Shown piece by piece: positions 30,393-40,945 of a stretch of 64,000 nucleotides of DNA. The stretch lies in NCBI GenBank assembly GCA_943736015.1, contig OX031068.1, forward strand, positions 24,064,296 to 24,128,295, in the 5' to 3' direction. The notes under the pieces were generated by a model, which saw only the letters and a list, made by a program, of their open reading frames with translations, ran no database searches and was not told the origin of the DNA. This stretch comes from Tridacna crocea. Lineage: Eukaryota > Mollusca > Bivalvia > Cardiida > Cardiidae. The position numbers were made by a program, and so were the translations under genes. Position 1 is the stretch's first letter. Each line of letters opens with the position of its first letter.

Positions 30393-30625
30393 TTCTTTAC
30401 CAACTGACCAAATTTGAGACTCGTGGAAATTGAAAGAATTGGTAATAATAAATGTTGCTCAAATTATGGGGTTTGTCAATGAAAAGATAGAAAACAAGTT
30501 TGGAAAGGGAGAATGTACTGGTTATGAGGATTTTCCCATATTTATACATTTTTTTTTTCAATGCACTTAATATAATCCTTTTTTCTATAGGATTGTTAAA
30601 AGGTAGGATTAATAGGTAAATGCTG
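30389..30625 (-). mobile_element. HP-A copy, decayed
   Basis: TTAATTCTTTACCAACTGAC start; arms no longer pair. Starts on the previous copy's TTAA. Confidence 0.5.
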
Positions 30626-30747
30626 AACTCAGTGCTCTGAGGGTTTAAGTATCATATGAAATGATAATTTGTCTATTACTGCTTGTTGAGATTTAAAAGC
30701 TTATTTCCATAGCATGAAATGATAATCTACATGTAGTTCAATTCTTT

Positions 30748-30948
30748 CAGTAAACAGAATTCTAGACTGGTCCAATATGAAAGCACTTTACTGACAATGA
30801 ATTAAGTATGGCTCAAATGATGAGGTTAGAAAACATTGTAGAAAAAGAGGAAAATGATGGTTACCAGCATTTTCTTCTTTTCCTTCAATATTTTTCAAAG
30901 GCATTTTCCTCAGCGATGTTAAAACTCAATTGTATGGTAAAGGGTTAA
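30748..30948 (-). mobile_element. HP-A copy, diverged
   Basis: TTCAGTAAACAGAATTCTAG to ATGGTAAAGGGTTAA, GGTTACC hairpin with mismatches. Confidence 0.65.
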
Positions 30949-30980
30949 TCCTAGCTGAATGAATTTGCAATTGAGGCAGT

Positions 30981-31209
30981 TTAACCCATTACCACACGAT
31001 CCCTACTTTAGACGCCTCTGAGAAAGAAGGCTTTAGAAAACATTGTGGGAAAAGGAGAAAATGCTGGTAACCAGCATTTTCTCCTTTTCCCACAATGTTT
31101 TCTACCCTTCACCAAACAAATTTCAAATTTTCAGTCACTTTTGTTTTGTCATCTGCAATTCCTTTCAATTTTGACAAACCTAAAATTTTGTCGTTTGGTA
31201 ATGGGTTAA
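30981..31209 (+). mobile_element. HP-A copy, A1, near consensus
   Basis: TTAACCCATTACCACACGAT to GTTTGGTAATGGGTTAA, perfect hairpin. Confidence 0.92.
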
Positions 31210-31400
31210 TTCTTTAGTAAGTAATCTCCTGTTTTTTACCAAGTATCTCCAGAAAAAAATGATAGACACTTTATATGATTTAATCTTTTTTGAGGCATTG
31301 TGGCAAAGAAAAAGATGTTGATCACAAATCAGCCGAATTTTCTCCTTTTCCCACAGTGTTTTCTACCCCACTAAAGGCATTCCCAGTTTTTGTTGTGTAC
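31206..31400 (+). mobile_element. HP-A fragment, decayed
   Basis: TTAATTCTTTAGTAAGTAAT start; right arm TTTCTCCTTTTCCCACAGTG kept, left arm lost. Confidence 0.5.
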
Positions 31401-31579
31401 CAGTCCTTAATGATTGCAGAAGTTCATAAGTTTGCTATAGCCAAGATATAAATCAAAATGGCAGAGGATGTGTTATGAAATAATTCAGTTGACTGTTAAA
31501 ACCTTACATCATAAGTTAAATATGCAGCAAATGGAATGATGTTGTTGATATAGTGTGAAAATATTGGCATAAAACCCTT

Positions 31580-31808
31580 TTAACCCATTACCACTCAATC
31601 CCTACTTTTGACGCCCCTGAGAAAGAACCCTTTTGAAAACACTGTTGGAAAAGGAGAAAATGCTGGTAACCAGCATTTTCTCCTTTTCCAACAGTGTTTT
31701 CCACCCTTCCCAGAAAAAGATTCTATTTTTCAGTCACCTTTATTTTGTCGTCTGCAAATGCTTTCAATTTGGACCAGTCCAAAATTTTCTCGTGTGGTAA
31801 TGAGTTAA
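31580..31808 (+). mobile_element. HP-A copy, A1
   Basis: TTAACCCATTACCACTCAAT to GTGTGGTAATGAGTTAA. Both arms carry the same change (TGTTGGAAAAGG / CCTTTTCCAACA). Confidence 0.92.
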
Positions 31809-31809
31809 T

Positions 31810-32205
31810 CATATAAATCATTAAGCAGCGTATGACATTGAAAAGCATCCTTGTAAGAGGTTCATGTAAGTGAATGTTAAAAGGTTAACTTATGTGTGTG
31901 AATATCACTGAATACACATGAAATCATCATGGCAAAGGGAGGATTGTAAGATGAAAAAATGAATCTAAAACTGTATTTGTATTACACAAGGAAAAGGAAC
32001 TGTTTCATATTAAAACCAGCTACTTTAAGAATTTTAGAAAAGCTACATGTACCCCTTTCCTGATAGTATGCAAAGTTACTTTTTTAGTCACTCATTCCAT
32101 TCAATTTATTTTATCAACATTTACTTACAATCACATCATTTACTTTTGTTGCTTGCTTCTGATCCAGCATCTTGTAGTGAGTCAATGTAAAGATGATTAT
32201 TTTTT
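31810..32205. other. no feature seen
   Basis: Probable part of the first CEP63 intron; no repeat or exon recognised. Confidence 0.4.
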
Positions 32206-32212
32206 TCTCCAG

Positions 32213-32298
32213 AATGCAGAGAAATATACAGAACAATTGTGAGTGTCTTGTCCAAGTCAGGGAAACCACAAGTGTCTGGTGAGGGTCAGGTACGAAGA
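32213..32298 (+). other. CEP63: 5' UTR part of exon 2, CEP63-like gene
   Basis: A strong acceptor (ttttttctccAG) opens an exon whose frame is open but lacks ATG until 32299. It is read as UTR because the predicted N-terminus at 32299 aligns with the vertebrate start. If an upstream exon supplied an in-frame ATG, these bases would code instead. Confidence 0.5.
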
Positions 32299-32348
32299 AT
32301 GGACACCCCTGTTATGGGGCTTTGGTCTGAGCTACAGCGGGATAATAG
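32299..32348 (+). CDS. CEP63: CEP63/DEUP1-like, coding exon 1 (start)
   Basis: 50 nt, residues 1-16 plus two bases of Arg17: MDTPVMGLWSELQRDN, donor AG|GTATAT. The phase-2 end joins the next exon exactly (AG+G = Arg). The short stretch before the first coiled coil resembles vertebrate CEP63 (MEALLEGIQ...). Met6 is an alternative start. Confidence 0.75.
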
Positions 32349-32470
32349 GTATATCAACGTCTCTAGCATGGATTTACCGTACTTTTGGATTTTTTTTTTT
32401 TTAAATTTCAATTTACAATTAAGATAGTGGCACATTATCCACATTGTAATGACCATTGGAGCAAAGGCCT

Positions 32471-32699
32471 TTAACCCTTTCCCAAACAATCCCTGGTTTT
32501 TACTGGTCTGGAATAGTAGCCTTTTGAAAACATTGTGGGAAAAGGAGAAAATGCTGGTAACCAGCATTTTCTCCTTTTCCCACAATGTTTTCTACCATAT
32601 CATAGACAGAAATCATCTTTTCAGCCAGAGATGAATTGTTGTCTGCAAATGCTTTCAATTTGGTCTAGTCCAAACATTTGTCATTTGGGGAAGGGTTAA
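32471..32699 (+). mobile_element. HP-A copy, A1
   Basis: TTAACCCTTTCCCAAACAAT to TTTGGGGAAGGGTTAA, perfect hairpin; lies 120 bp after CEP63 coding exon 1. Confidence 0.9.
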
Positions 32700-32876
32700 A
32701 AACATTGTGGGAAAAAGAGAAAATACTAGCAACAAGCATTTCCTCCCTTTTCCCAAATATTGTCTATCCTTCTAAAGTCAGATGATATAATAAATTCCAG
32801 CAATGTTGAATTTGTCATCTGCAAAATGTTTTCAATCTGGACAACCCAAAATATTTGTCGTTTGGTGAAGAATTAA
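32696..32876 (+). mobile_element. HP-A copy, 5'-truncated
   Basis: Starts directly at the hairpin (AAAACATTGTGGGAAAAAGA) after the preceding TTAA; ends TTTGGTGAAGAATTAA. Confidence 0.7.
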
Positions 32877-33010
32877 CCCTTTACAACATAATACAAAATT
32901 TTTACATCTATGATAAGGAATGCTGTTAACAATATTGGGGGAAAAGTTTGTTACCATATTGTTCCTTTTCCACCATGTTTTCTACCTTTTCGAAGACTGT
33001 CACTTCATTG
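32873..33010 (+). mobile_element. HP-A fragment, decayed
   Basis: TTAACCCTTTACAACATAAT start; hairpin rebuilt as AATATTG...CATATTG with little pairing. Confidence 0.5.
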
Positions 33011-33047
33011 TGAACCTCCATAAAATGAAGCTGATAATGAAGGTTCT

Positions 33048-33254
33048 TTAACCCTTTACCATATGACAAATTTTAGACCATTCCAAATTGAAAGCATTGG
33101 CAGATATCATATTTTGAAAGTGGAACAAATGAAGTTGAGTTTTTTGACAGGGTAGAAAATATTGTAGGAAAAGGAGAAAATGCCAATAACCAGAATTTTC
33201 TCCTTTTCCCAAAAAAAACCTTCCTTCCCAATTGATTGTTTGGTAAAGGGTTAA
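33048..33254 (-). mobile_element. HP-A copy, A1
   Basis: TTAACCCTTTACCATATGAC to TTGTTTGGTAAAGGGTTAA; the distal arm is replaced by AAAAAAAACCTTCC. Confidence 0.75.
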
Positions 33255-33447
33255 ATACCAAGTGGTCGTGTACGAGGTTTAGCCTGATATCCACATGGAA
33301 ATTACGTCATTTTTTAGCAATGATGCAATGATGGCGTTTCTTTAGCGAATCAGCCAACTCCATATATGGGTGAAAGGGTGTTTCTTTGTGAATAGTGGAT
33401 TCCGTATATGGTACATTGTTTTAGCAATGATGTAATGTAGGCGGAAA

Positions 33448-33575
33448 AAGACTAAGTCAGTTAAACGCTAAGAAGTTCAAAATTAAATGATTTAAACAGC
33501 CACAGTTGCTACGCTCCCTCCTTTTGGCTATTTAAATCGTTTAATTTTGACTTCTTAGCGTTTAACTATGACCTA
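33448..33575. repeat. 128-bp inverted repeat
   Basis: GACTAAGTCAGTTAAACGCT ... and its near-inverse AGCGTTTAACTATGACCTAG around CTACGCTCCCTCC. Unclassified. Confidence 0.65.
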
Positions 33576-33649
33576 GTAAATTAATTTTACTGCAGCAAAG
33601 TCTACTAGCTAAGTTGGTAAGAAAGCAGGGTAGGTACATGTCTAAGTCA

Positions 33650-33781
33650 TGTTTCGGGAAATAATATCTCCTTGTCGGACAGTGTAGATCCAAGATCAGA
33701 CTGCACAGTCTGTGCAGTCTGATCTTGATCTACACTGTCCGCAAAAGGTCAGCGAGTCGTGCTTAACGGCCTAGGGGTTAA
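33650..33781 (+). mobile_element. HP-C copy
   Basis: ATATCTCCTTGTCGGACAGT, perfect palindrome around GCACAGTCTGTGC, GTCCGCAAAAGGTCAGCGAG, end CCTAGGGGTTAA. It ends 66 bp before coding exon 2. Confidence 0.8.
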
Positions 33782-33846
33782 TACAAAAATAATGTTGAAA
33801 GGGGTGTGTAACACTTAACTAACAAACTTTTCGAAAACACTTATAG

Positions 33847-34036
33847 GATTCCCAAGGGAACTCTTGCTGCCAATTGTGAACTAGAACTCCAAGACCTAAT
33901 GAAGCAGATTGATAAACTCCAGGCAGAGAAGAAGAAGGAATGGGAACGAGAAAAGGAAGGACTTCAGTCTCGACTCGGGATTAGGGAAAAGGAATGTCAG
34001 ATGCAAAAATCAACTCTAGAACAGAAACATAAAGAG
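33847..34036 (+). CDS. CEP63: CEP63/DEUP1-like, coding exon 2
   Basis: 190 nt, residues 17-80, acceptor cttatAG, donor GAG|GTATGT. Key stretch CELELQDLMKQIDKLQAEKK then EW and IREKE-Q; vertebrate CEP63 has CEAELQELMKQID and IREQEL at the same spacing. This motif identifies the family. CEP63 and its paralogue DEUP1 recruit CEP152 and so PLK4 to the parent centriole or deuterosome; a mollusc is expected to have one pro-orthologue. The whole product is predicted coiled coil rich in E, K and Q, without membrane segments. Confidence 0.92.
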
Positions 34037-34055
34037 GTATGTTCATCAGTGACCT

Positions 34056-34258
34056 TTAACCTATACCAAACAATTCTTGGTTTTTAGGACTTTCTGGAAG
34101 AAAGCTGTTTAAAATATTTTAGAAGAATGTGGGAAAATAAGTTTTAATTTTTTTTTTAATATTTTCTATTTTTTGAAAGGTCAAATGCCAACTATGTGAG
34201 CCACATTTTGAATTGTACTCTGCAGATGTTTACAGTTTTTGTAAGGTTTAACATTTTT
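34056..34258 (+). mobile_element. HP-A copy, decayed
   Basis: TTAACCTATACCAAACAATT start, 19 bp after the exon 2 donor; hairpin lost. Confidence 0.55.
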
Positions 34259-34537
34259 GTTTTTTTATGCATATATCATAAACTTCTGTTTTAGCTTTTG
34301 AAAACACAGTGAGGGAAAGAAAAAATGCAAAAAAAATACTATGGGAAACATGATTAAAAATAAAACTTTGTTGCATTTGCTTATGGCTAGTTCTTTCAAC
34401 ATGGACAAGCCTAAAATAGAATTTGGAAAAAGTTTAAATATGTGAGTGGATTTGAATATTTTTTTTTCAGTTATTACGTTCGTTGAATATTCAGCTGAGT
34501 ATACTACTAATATTTGAACCATAGAGTGCTAAATACC

Positions 34538-34690
34538 TTAAACTCATTACCAAACAACAAAATTTTAGGTTTGTCCGCAAGCATTTGTGGTCAACAAAAT
34601 AAAAGGGACTGAAAATTTGAAATTTGTTTTGTGAAGGGTACAATGTTTTCTAAAGGCTTCTTTCTCAGGGATTGTGTGGTAGGTGGTTAA
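34538..34690 (-). mobile_element. HP-A copy with the whole hairpin deleted
   Basis: TTAAACTCATTACCAAACAA to GTGTGGTAGGTGGTTAA. GAAGGGTA is followed directly by CAATGTTTTCTAAAGG. Confidence 0.82.
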
Positions 34691-34761
34691 ATCAAACAAA
34701 TTAAATTTACATGACAGGAATTAGGCCAATATATCAGATTTTCTCTTAGACTTTTACAAAA

Positions 34762-34877
34762 GCTATCTCCTTGCAAAATCTGGGCAGATTTAGATCTATC
34801 TAAGATCAGACTGTATTTTCTGGCTAGTGTGATCTTGATATGAACTAGTAGCCAAAACTCTAGCCACTAGCTGGTTA
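34762..34877 (+). mobile_element. HP-C copy, diverged
   Basis: CTATCTAAGATCAGACTGTA / GTGTGATCTTGATATGAACT, end CTAGCTGGTTAA; 25 bp before coding exon 3. Confidence 0.55.
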
Positions 34878-34902
34878 AAGAATATACTGATTTCAATTTC
34901 AG

Positions 34903-34998
34903 ATTGGCCTATTGAGACACCAGTTAGACACCTCTGAGAAAAAACAGAGAGACCTAGTGACTCAGTATGAATCTCAATTGTCACAGCTGAGAGGGGAG
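34903..34998 (+). CDS. CEP63: CEP63/DEUP1-like, coding exon 3
   Basis: 96 nt, residues 81-112, phase 0/0, acceptor caatttcAG, donor GAG|GTAACT. IGLLRHQLDTSEKKQRDLV continues the heptads and matches VGMLHQQVEEHEK of CEP63. Exon size is a multiple of three, so skipping would keep frame. Confidence 0.9.
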
Positions 34999-35093
34999 GT
35001 AACTGGGTTTTTGCTATGACTGTGTATATTTGACATTCAAAAATTGCAATATCAAATACACCCTATCAGAAAAGAGTACAGTATTACACTTTT

Positions 35094-35322
35094 TTAACCC
35101 ATTACCACACAATCCCTACTTTTGACGCCCCTGAGAAAGAAGCCTTTTGAAAACACTATGGGAAAAGGAGAAAATGCTGGTAACCAGTATTTTCTCCTTT
35201 TCCCACAGTGTTTTCTACCCTTCCCAGAACAAATTTCGATTTTTGAGTTACGTTCATTTTGTCGTCTGCACATGCTTTCAATTTGGACTAGTCTAAAATT
35301 TTGTCGTGTGGTAAAGGGTTAA
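35094..35322 (+). mobile_element. HP-A copy, A1
   Basis: TTAACCCATTACCACACAAT to GTGTGGTAAAGGGTTAA; hairpin intact except CAGTATTT. Confidence 0.9.
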
Positions 35323-35633
35323 CTTAGATGGGTAATATATTAAAGGCTTTTGAAATATTTTTTTTTTTTGCATAACTTTCTTCATTTGTATCATGCCATT
35401 TTTCAGCGGTTTGTTTATATCCCATAGTAAATGTACCATGTTTTGTGGTCTTTTCAAGCCCTAAGCTTCTTTGCCATGAAAACAAAAATTTAAAAAAAAA
35501 ATGAATTTTAAAGGCAGATTTCTTAAAATTTGCCATAACAAATGACAGGTGTAACAATGCACTTGTTGTCATTCATTATTTGTTATCATCTTAGTACAGT
35601 GTAATTACTTTGGACTTTATATATCCTACCCAG

Positions 35634-35777
35634 GTCCAGAAGTTACAGAGAGAGTATGAAAGACTACACAAAAGACATGTAAAGCAGAAAAAAGAATCTG
35701 AGAAAGAAAGAGAAAAGTCGGCAATAGATACCCATGATTCTAAACAGGAAAATCTCAGACTATCAAAGAAGTTGGAG
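35634..35777 (+). CDS. CEP63: CEP63/DEUP1-like, coding exon 4
   Basis: 144 nt, residues 113-160, phase 0/0, acceptor tacccAG, donor GAG|GTAAAA. VQKLQREYERLHKRHVKQKK parallels LCILKRSYEKLQKKQ of vertebrate CEP63. Very charged coiled coil with no cysteines. Confidence 0.9.
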
Positions 35778-35899
35778 GTAAAATGGCAGGTCTCATATGT
35801 TTTGTATGGAGCTGTTCAGTAGTGGGATAATGTCTTTATAATTACAGAAGATATTTACTTTAAGAAACAATAAAGGCCAAATGTAAACAAAGTGGATGT

Positions 35900-36128
35900 T
35901 TAACCCATTACCACTCAATCCCTACTTTTGACGCCCCTGAAAAAGAAGCCTTTTGAAAATACTGTAGGAAAAGGAGAAAATGCTGGTCACCAGCATTTTC
36001 TCTTTTTCCCACAGTGTTTTCTACCCTTCCAAGAACAAATTTCAATTTTTCAGTCACCTTTACTTTGTCGTCTGCAAATGCTTTCAATTTGAACCAGTCT
36101 AAAATTTTGTTGTTTGGTAATGAATTAA
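35900..36128 (+). mobile_element. HP-A copy, A1
   Basis: TTAACCCATTACCACTCAAT to GTTTGGTAATGAATTAA. Confidence 0.9.
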
Positions 36129-36310
36129 ATGCATTTGAATTTTAATCATGATACCATTTAAAAGTATGGAAATTAATGAGAAGATGACAATCTGTCATTG
36201 TATAGATGCCCAAATTATCAAAGAAGTTATAAGTAAAATGGCAAGACTGATGTTTTGTATGGAGCTGTTCAATAGTGGGATAGTGCCTGTTATTACAGAA
36301 GATATTTACT

Positions 36311-36539
36311 TTAACTCATTACCACACGAGAAAATTTTGGACTGGTCCAAATTGAAAGCATTTGCAGACAACAAAATAAAGGTGACTGAAAAATAGAAAT
36401 TTGCTCTGGGAAGGGTAGAAAACACTGTGGGAAAAGGAGAAAATGCTGGTTACCAGCATTTTCTCCTTTTCCCACAGTGTTTTCAAAAGGCTTCTTTCTC
36501 AGGGGCGTCAAAAGTAGGGATTGATTGGTAATGGTTTAA
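36311..36539 (-). mobile_element. HP-A copy, A1
   Basis: TTAACTCATTACCACACGAG to TTGGTAATGGTTTAA, perfect hairpin; opposite in orientation to 35900-36128 in the same intron. Confidence 0.9.
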
Positions 36540-36741
36540 ACTTTAGACTAGTCCAAATTCGAAGCATTTTTAAATGCCAATATTAAAGTGCCTCAAAAAT
36601 TGAAATTTGTTTTTGGAAGGGTGGAAAAACGTGGGAAAAGGAGAAATTGCTGTTTACCAGCATTTTCTCCTTTTCTTACAATATTTTCAGAAGGCCTCCC
36701 TCGGGGATGTGAAAACCCGGGATTGTTTGGTAAAGAATTAG
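36536..36741 (-). mobile_element. HP-A copy, left-end truncated
   Basis: Begins ACTTTAGACTAGTCCAAATT next to the preceding TTAA; ends TTTGGTAAAGAATTA. Confidence 0.72.
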
Positions 36742-36775
36742 TATAATTATTGTTAATTCTAACATTGTTTGCTGA

Positions 36776-37062
36776 GCCCTGGTGGCGCAGTCGGTAGGGT
36801 ACAGGAGTCAAGAAGAGGGAGGTCACTGGCTAGATCCCTGGCTCGGCCAATTTCTTTCCAAGGATTGATGATAGTCATGACAATAGGATTCATTTCTCTC
36901 TAACCACTGATCATTGTTTTGACCATGGTCATGTGGAAAAGTAGCCAGTGGTTTGTTAAGAATATTATGCGGAGAACTAGTAAAAGAAACTTACGGAAAG
37001 CATGGATAGGTGAACTGAAAATGTTGAAAAAGGCATGAAAAACCATACGGTCATTCAATTAA
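36776..37062 (+). mobile_element. tRNA-derived SINE, family 2
   Basis: Head GCCCTGGTGGCGCAGTCGGT and CTAGATCCCTGGCTCGGCC, body ATTGTTTTGACCATGGTCAT shared with 47557 and 28156. It ends 37 bp before coding exon 5. Confidence 0.7.
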
Positions 37063-37099
37063 ATAATATTGTTCATTGTAACTGACACTGATTTTACAG

Positions 37100-37213
37100 G
37101 ATTACAGGCAGAGATCTAAAGATTGGGAAATAGAAAGACAAGGACTTCAGAAACAGGTTGAAAACTTGGAAGCACAAAGACGAGCTCTAGCAGACAAGTG
37201 TGAATTTGTACAG
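37100..37213 (+). CDS. CEP63: CEP63/DEUP1-like, coding exon 5
   Basis: 114 nt, residues 161-198, phase 0/0, acceptor attttacAG, donor CAG|GTATTA. DYRQRSKDWEIERQGL and QVENLEAQRRALADK match EFRQKSLDWEKQR and QVSSLEAQRKALAEQ, the best-conserved block of CEP63. The last 21 residues resemble the whole of the next exon. Confidence 0.94.
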
Positions 37214-37345
37214 GTATTAAACACGTCTTTTTTAATGTCTCCGTATAGGAAATATCTATGTACAAGCATATAGCATAGCAACACTGTTGATTTAGGGAAA
37301 GTCATAACTTGATAGATGAAAAAACCAGGACATTTGATGAAGAGT

Positions 37346-37575
37346 TTACCCGTTACCACACAATCCCTACTTTTGACGCCCTTGAGAAAGAAGAATGTAG
37401 AAAACCTTGTGGGAAAAGGAGAAAATGCTGGTAACCAGCATTTTCTCCTTTTCCCACAATGTTTTCTACCCTTCACAAAACAAATTTCAAATTTTCAGTC
37501 ACTTTTATTTTGTCATATGCAAATGCTGTCAATTTGGATAAACCTAAAATTGTGTTGTTTGGTTAGTTGAGTTAA
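37346..37575 (+). mobile_element. HP-A copy, A1
   Basis: GTTTACCCGTTACCACACAA to GTTTGGTTAGTTGAGTTAA, perfect hairpin. Confidence 0.87.
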
Positions 37576-37710
37576 TGCAGTTTTTAGGTATTGTATTTAG
37601 ATCAGGACGTAGCTTTGTATGAAGGAGTGGTCTCCTGTAACAAATGCATAACTGAAATATAAACATCTGGTGGTATTCTTTCTCAGGACAAATATCCTTG
37701 TTTTACAGCT

Positions 37711-37941
37711 TTAACCCTTTACTCCATAGATACTCATTTTGACGCATCAACAACAGACAGCTTTTGAAAACATTGTGGGAAAAGGAGAAATTGCTCGTAA
37801 CGAGCAATTTCTCCTTTTCCCACAATGTTTTTCACTCAATCAGATAATTGTTTCCCCATTTGTCCATGTTTTTGACATCATATTTTTATTTGCTGCTGAA
37901 TCGGAAGAGCCTAAAATTAGCATAATGAGGTAAAGGGTTAA
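37711..37941 (+). mobile_element. HP-A copy, A2 stem with A3-type left end
   Basis: Left end TTAACCCTTTACTCCATAGA (A3 type) but stem GGAGAAATTGCTCGTAACGA (A2). A natural hybrid of subtypes. Confidence 0.88.
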
Positions 37942-38165
37942 AAGACCAATACCATGACCACTGAGCTATATAGATATCTCCTTAACGCAGTTGTTAGGTA
38001 TTGTATTTAAATCAGGAAGAAGCTATGCATGGAGTGGTCTCCCATAATATGAGTACAAGCCTATAAACTATCAAAACCCCAGCAAAGATAAAGGGATTAT
38101 CTTTTCCCTCAGCCAAATTACTGTTGAAATAGGGATAAAACATTTTTTAAACAAACAAAGATTTC

Positions 38166-38394
38166 TTAACTCATTACCAAACGACAAAATTTTAGACTGG
38201 TCCAAAATGAAAGCACTTGCAGACAACAAAATAAACGTAACTCAAAAATTGAAATTTGTTTTGTGAAGGGTAGAATACATTGTGGAAAAAGGAGAAAACG
38301 CTGGTCACCAGCATTTTCCCCTTTTCCCACTATGTTTTCAGAAGGCTTATATCTCGGGGTCGTAAAAACCAGGGATTGTTTGGGAAAGAGTTAA
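38166..38394 (-). mobile_element. HP-A copy, A1
   Basis: TTAACTCATTACCAAACGAC to TTTGGGAAAGAGTTAA. Confidence 0.88.
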
Positions 38395-38768
38395 AATAAC
38401 CTGTTTTGTAACTGGTCTGTTTATGGTGATTTTTCTGATCTGTAAAAATGCCTGAACAAGTGTCGTTAGTTTCTGATGACATTGTAACAGATCTCTCCCT
38501 TCTTTTTTTCTCCTTTCCACTTAACTATATAAATTAGTCCACTACAGCAGGTTGCAGTGTATACTGATAACAGCATGTGCTTTCATTTCATTGTGCACCT
38601 TTTCTGTTCACCATATCATGGGTGGGGTATCACTGAATTATTATACCATTTTAACATGCACATTGTTAAAAGTTGCTGTAATACATGAATAAGCATGTTT
38701 TTATATACGGTAACATAAAGGTCACACTATGAAATGACCTGGACAAACATCTGAATGTCTGTCATTTG

Positions 38769-38960
38769 CAGAACTCCAGCTAAGAGGGAGTGATGGTATT
38801 CTGAATCCATTACTACTCTTCCAAATCCTATGTTGTGGGCAGTCATTGGATTCGTCCCAATGAGACTATTCTAATGAATACCAATAGCATAGGGTTTTAG
38901 CGGAGAATAATTAATATTTTCAATTTTGAAATTAAAATCACTCCCTCTGCCTGCAGATCT
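38769..38960 (+). mobile_element. HP-D MITE, diverged
   Basis: CAGAACTCCAGCTAAGAGGG to CTCCCTCTGCCTGCAGATCT. Confidence 0.75.
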
Positions 38961-39178
38961 AATTTCGTTTTTGATCCTTTCTCACACAATCCAGAGTTTG
39001 TATGCTTGGTCCAAGTGTTAGTCCCTGGCAAAGAAATTAATTCAGGTCACTTTATATTATGTTTACTTTTTTGCTGCGTATTGTAATTACTTTTTCTGCC
39101 AGTAACTACTACCTGGACTGGCCACGCAATAACAGATTATAATCTTTACAAAATTTTCCATATTTTTAATTGTATTGT

Positions 39179-39416
39179 TTAACTCTTTACCAAACACAAT
39201 TACTACACAAGAAAATTTTAGACTGGTCCAAATTGAAAGCATTTGCAGACAACAAAATAAAGGTGACTGCAAAATTAGAATTTGGTTTGGGAAGGCTAAG
39301 AAACACTGTGGGAAAAGAAGAAAATGGTTACCAGCATATTCTCCTTTTCCCATCGTGTTTTCAAAAGGCTGCTTTCACAGGGTCGTTAATAGTTGGGATT
39401 GTGTGGTAAAGAGTTA
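39179..39416 (-). mobile_element. HP-A copy, A1
   Basis: TTAACTCTTTACCAAACACA then a second ACTACACAAGAAAATTTTAG start; end GTGTGGTAAAGAGTTAA. Confidence 0.83.
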
Positions 39417-39419
39417 AAC

Positions 39420-40080
39420 TGAAATGCCTTCTAACACTTGCATTCTTTTTCTGGCTATTATTGGGCCTTTATGAAGTGTTTAAGCTTTGCAACAGAATTC
39501 ATAAACATTAAAGCAATGATTGGAAATGCTGCACTATGATATGTATATTGAGTGGTGAATGTGAAACTATTCCTACGCGTTTTGGACAATTTTACAGGTT
39601 AAGGAAAAAAATTCTCATTTTTTCAAAAAGAATTGTTTGATCATCTTTTTTAGATGTATTGCGTTTAATTCATTCACACAATTCAACAAATTATATCTAG
39701 AAAAAGTTATCTAATAATTCATTTCAGAGAATTGAGATTTTTTTCCCCTCATTGTAATATTTTCCAAACAAATTACATATATGTAATTAGCAACAACTTT
39801 CATTTGATCATCACTCTCTCTTACTTTCATTTCACAACCAGACATTCACTCTTGCATATGGAGTAAATTCTCATCTTTGGTAGACTGGAACCCTTTTCTT
39901 CATTATGTTGTTTTTAGCTTGACTTTTTTCAAAGATGTATTGTCATGGTCTTGGCATCATCATCATTTGCGTTTTCATCTGTATATTGCAAAAACTTTTA
40001 CAGCCATAATATCTCTGTCATTTCTGAAGATATTAACTTCACTTCTGGACTAGTTGATATTTATCAAATGGGAAACCTGT
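39420..40080. other. AT-rich intron DNA, no feature seen
   Basis: Part of the 5.9-kb intron between coding exons 5 and 6. Confidence 0.4.
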
Positions 40081-40084
40081 ACGA

Positions 40085-40360
40085 AAAGAGAAGGTAACCT
40101 TCAATATTTTGTAGCTGTGCTGGCTTATGTCATGGTGTGGTTTCCGTCGTCCGTCTGTCTTCTGTCCGTCCGTCCGTCTGTTAGTTTTTTCTTGTTTTTG
40201 GTCAGATGTTCATGAAACTTACACAGTTTGTTTATCTCATCAGTAGCTTTATTTTGCACTTATAGTTATGCCCCTATTTAAAATTGCCATTTTCAAAAAC
40301 TTTGACATTTGATAATGTCTCTGTAATTATTGAAGATATTTATGTCAAATATGGACTAGT
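40085..40360. repeat. dispersed repeat with CCGTC run
   Basis: GTCCGTCCGTCCGTCTG tract followed by ATGTTCATGAAACTTACACA and TATAGTTATGCCCCTATTT, of the bivalve dispersed type seen at 5630. Confidence 0.5.
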
Positions 40361-40362
40361 TG

Positions 40363-40580
40363 TTAACTCTTTACCACACAATCCTGACTTTTAACAACTC
40401 TGGGGAAGAATCCTTTTGAAAACATTGTGGGAAAAGGAGAAAATGCTCGTAAGCAGCATTTTCTCCTTTTTTCATCCTTTCAAAACCAAATTTCAAATCT
40501 TCAGTCCGATTTATTTTGTTGTCTGCAAATGCTTTCAAATTTGGTCCAGTCTAAAATTTTCTTGCATGGTAAAGAGTTAA
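40363..40580 (+). mobile_element. HP-A copy, right arm truncated
   Basis: TTAACTCTTTACCACACAAT to GCATGGTAAAGAGTTAA; after TTTTCTCCTTTT it jumps to TTCATCC. Confidence 0.8.
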
Positions 40581-40616
40581 CTATCAAAAGGGTAATCCAT
40601 GTATGCTCATAGTTTA

Positions 40617-40752
40617 TAACCAGCATTTTCTCCCTTTTTCACACTGTTTTCTACCCTGTCAAAGACAAAAATCATCATCTGAGCCTCCTTTGATTAGTTT
40701 TTGCGAAATATATTCTCTATCATCCCAGTTTTAATGTATAGTAAAGGGTTAA
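40617..40752 (+). mobile_element. HP-A copy, left half missing
   Basis: AACCAGCATTTTCTCCCTTT to GTATAGTAAAGGGTTAA. Confidence 0.65.
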
Positions 40753-40945
40753 ATTTAGTGTCATAAGTGCAGTATTCCAAATTTATCCTACAAAACATTT
40801 CTTATTTCATTCTAAGGCAAGCAGTTTGATCAGTTGAGAGACAGTGTCTCTGGTAATCAAAATCATATCATTCTGATTGGCTTTGACAAGACTTCAACCA
40901 ATCATAAAGTTAAGAATGGAATTGAATTGAGAATAGTCTTATACC

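Noticed and set aside
40817-40852. Possible exon reading KQFDQLRDSVSG before GTAATC in the CEP63 intron
   Set aside because: The phase does not fit: it would need a phase change after exon 5 and before exon 6, and the acceptor frame gives an early stop. Resemblance to exon 6 (KQF) is intriguing but too short.
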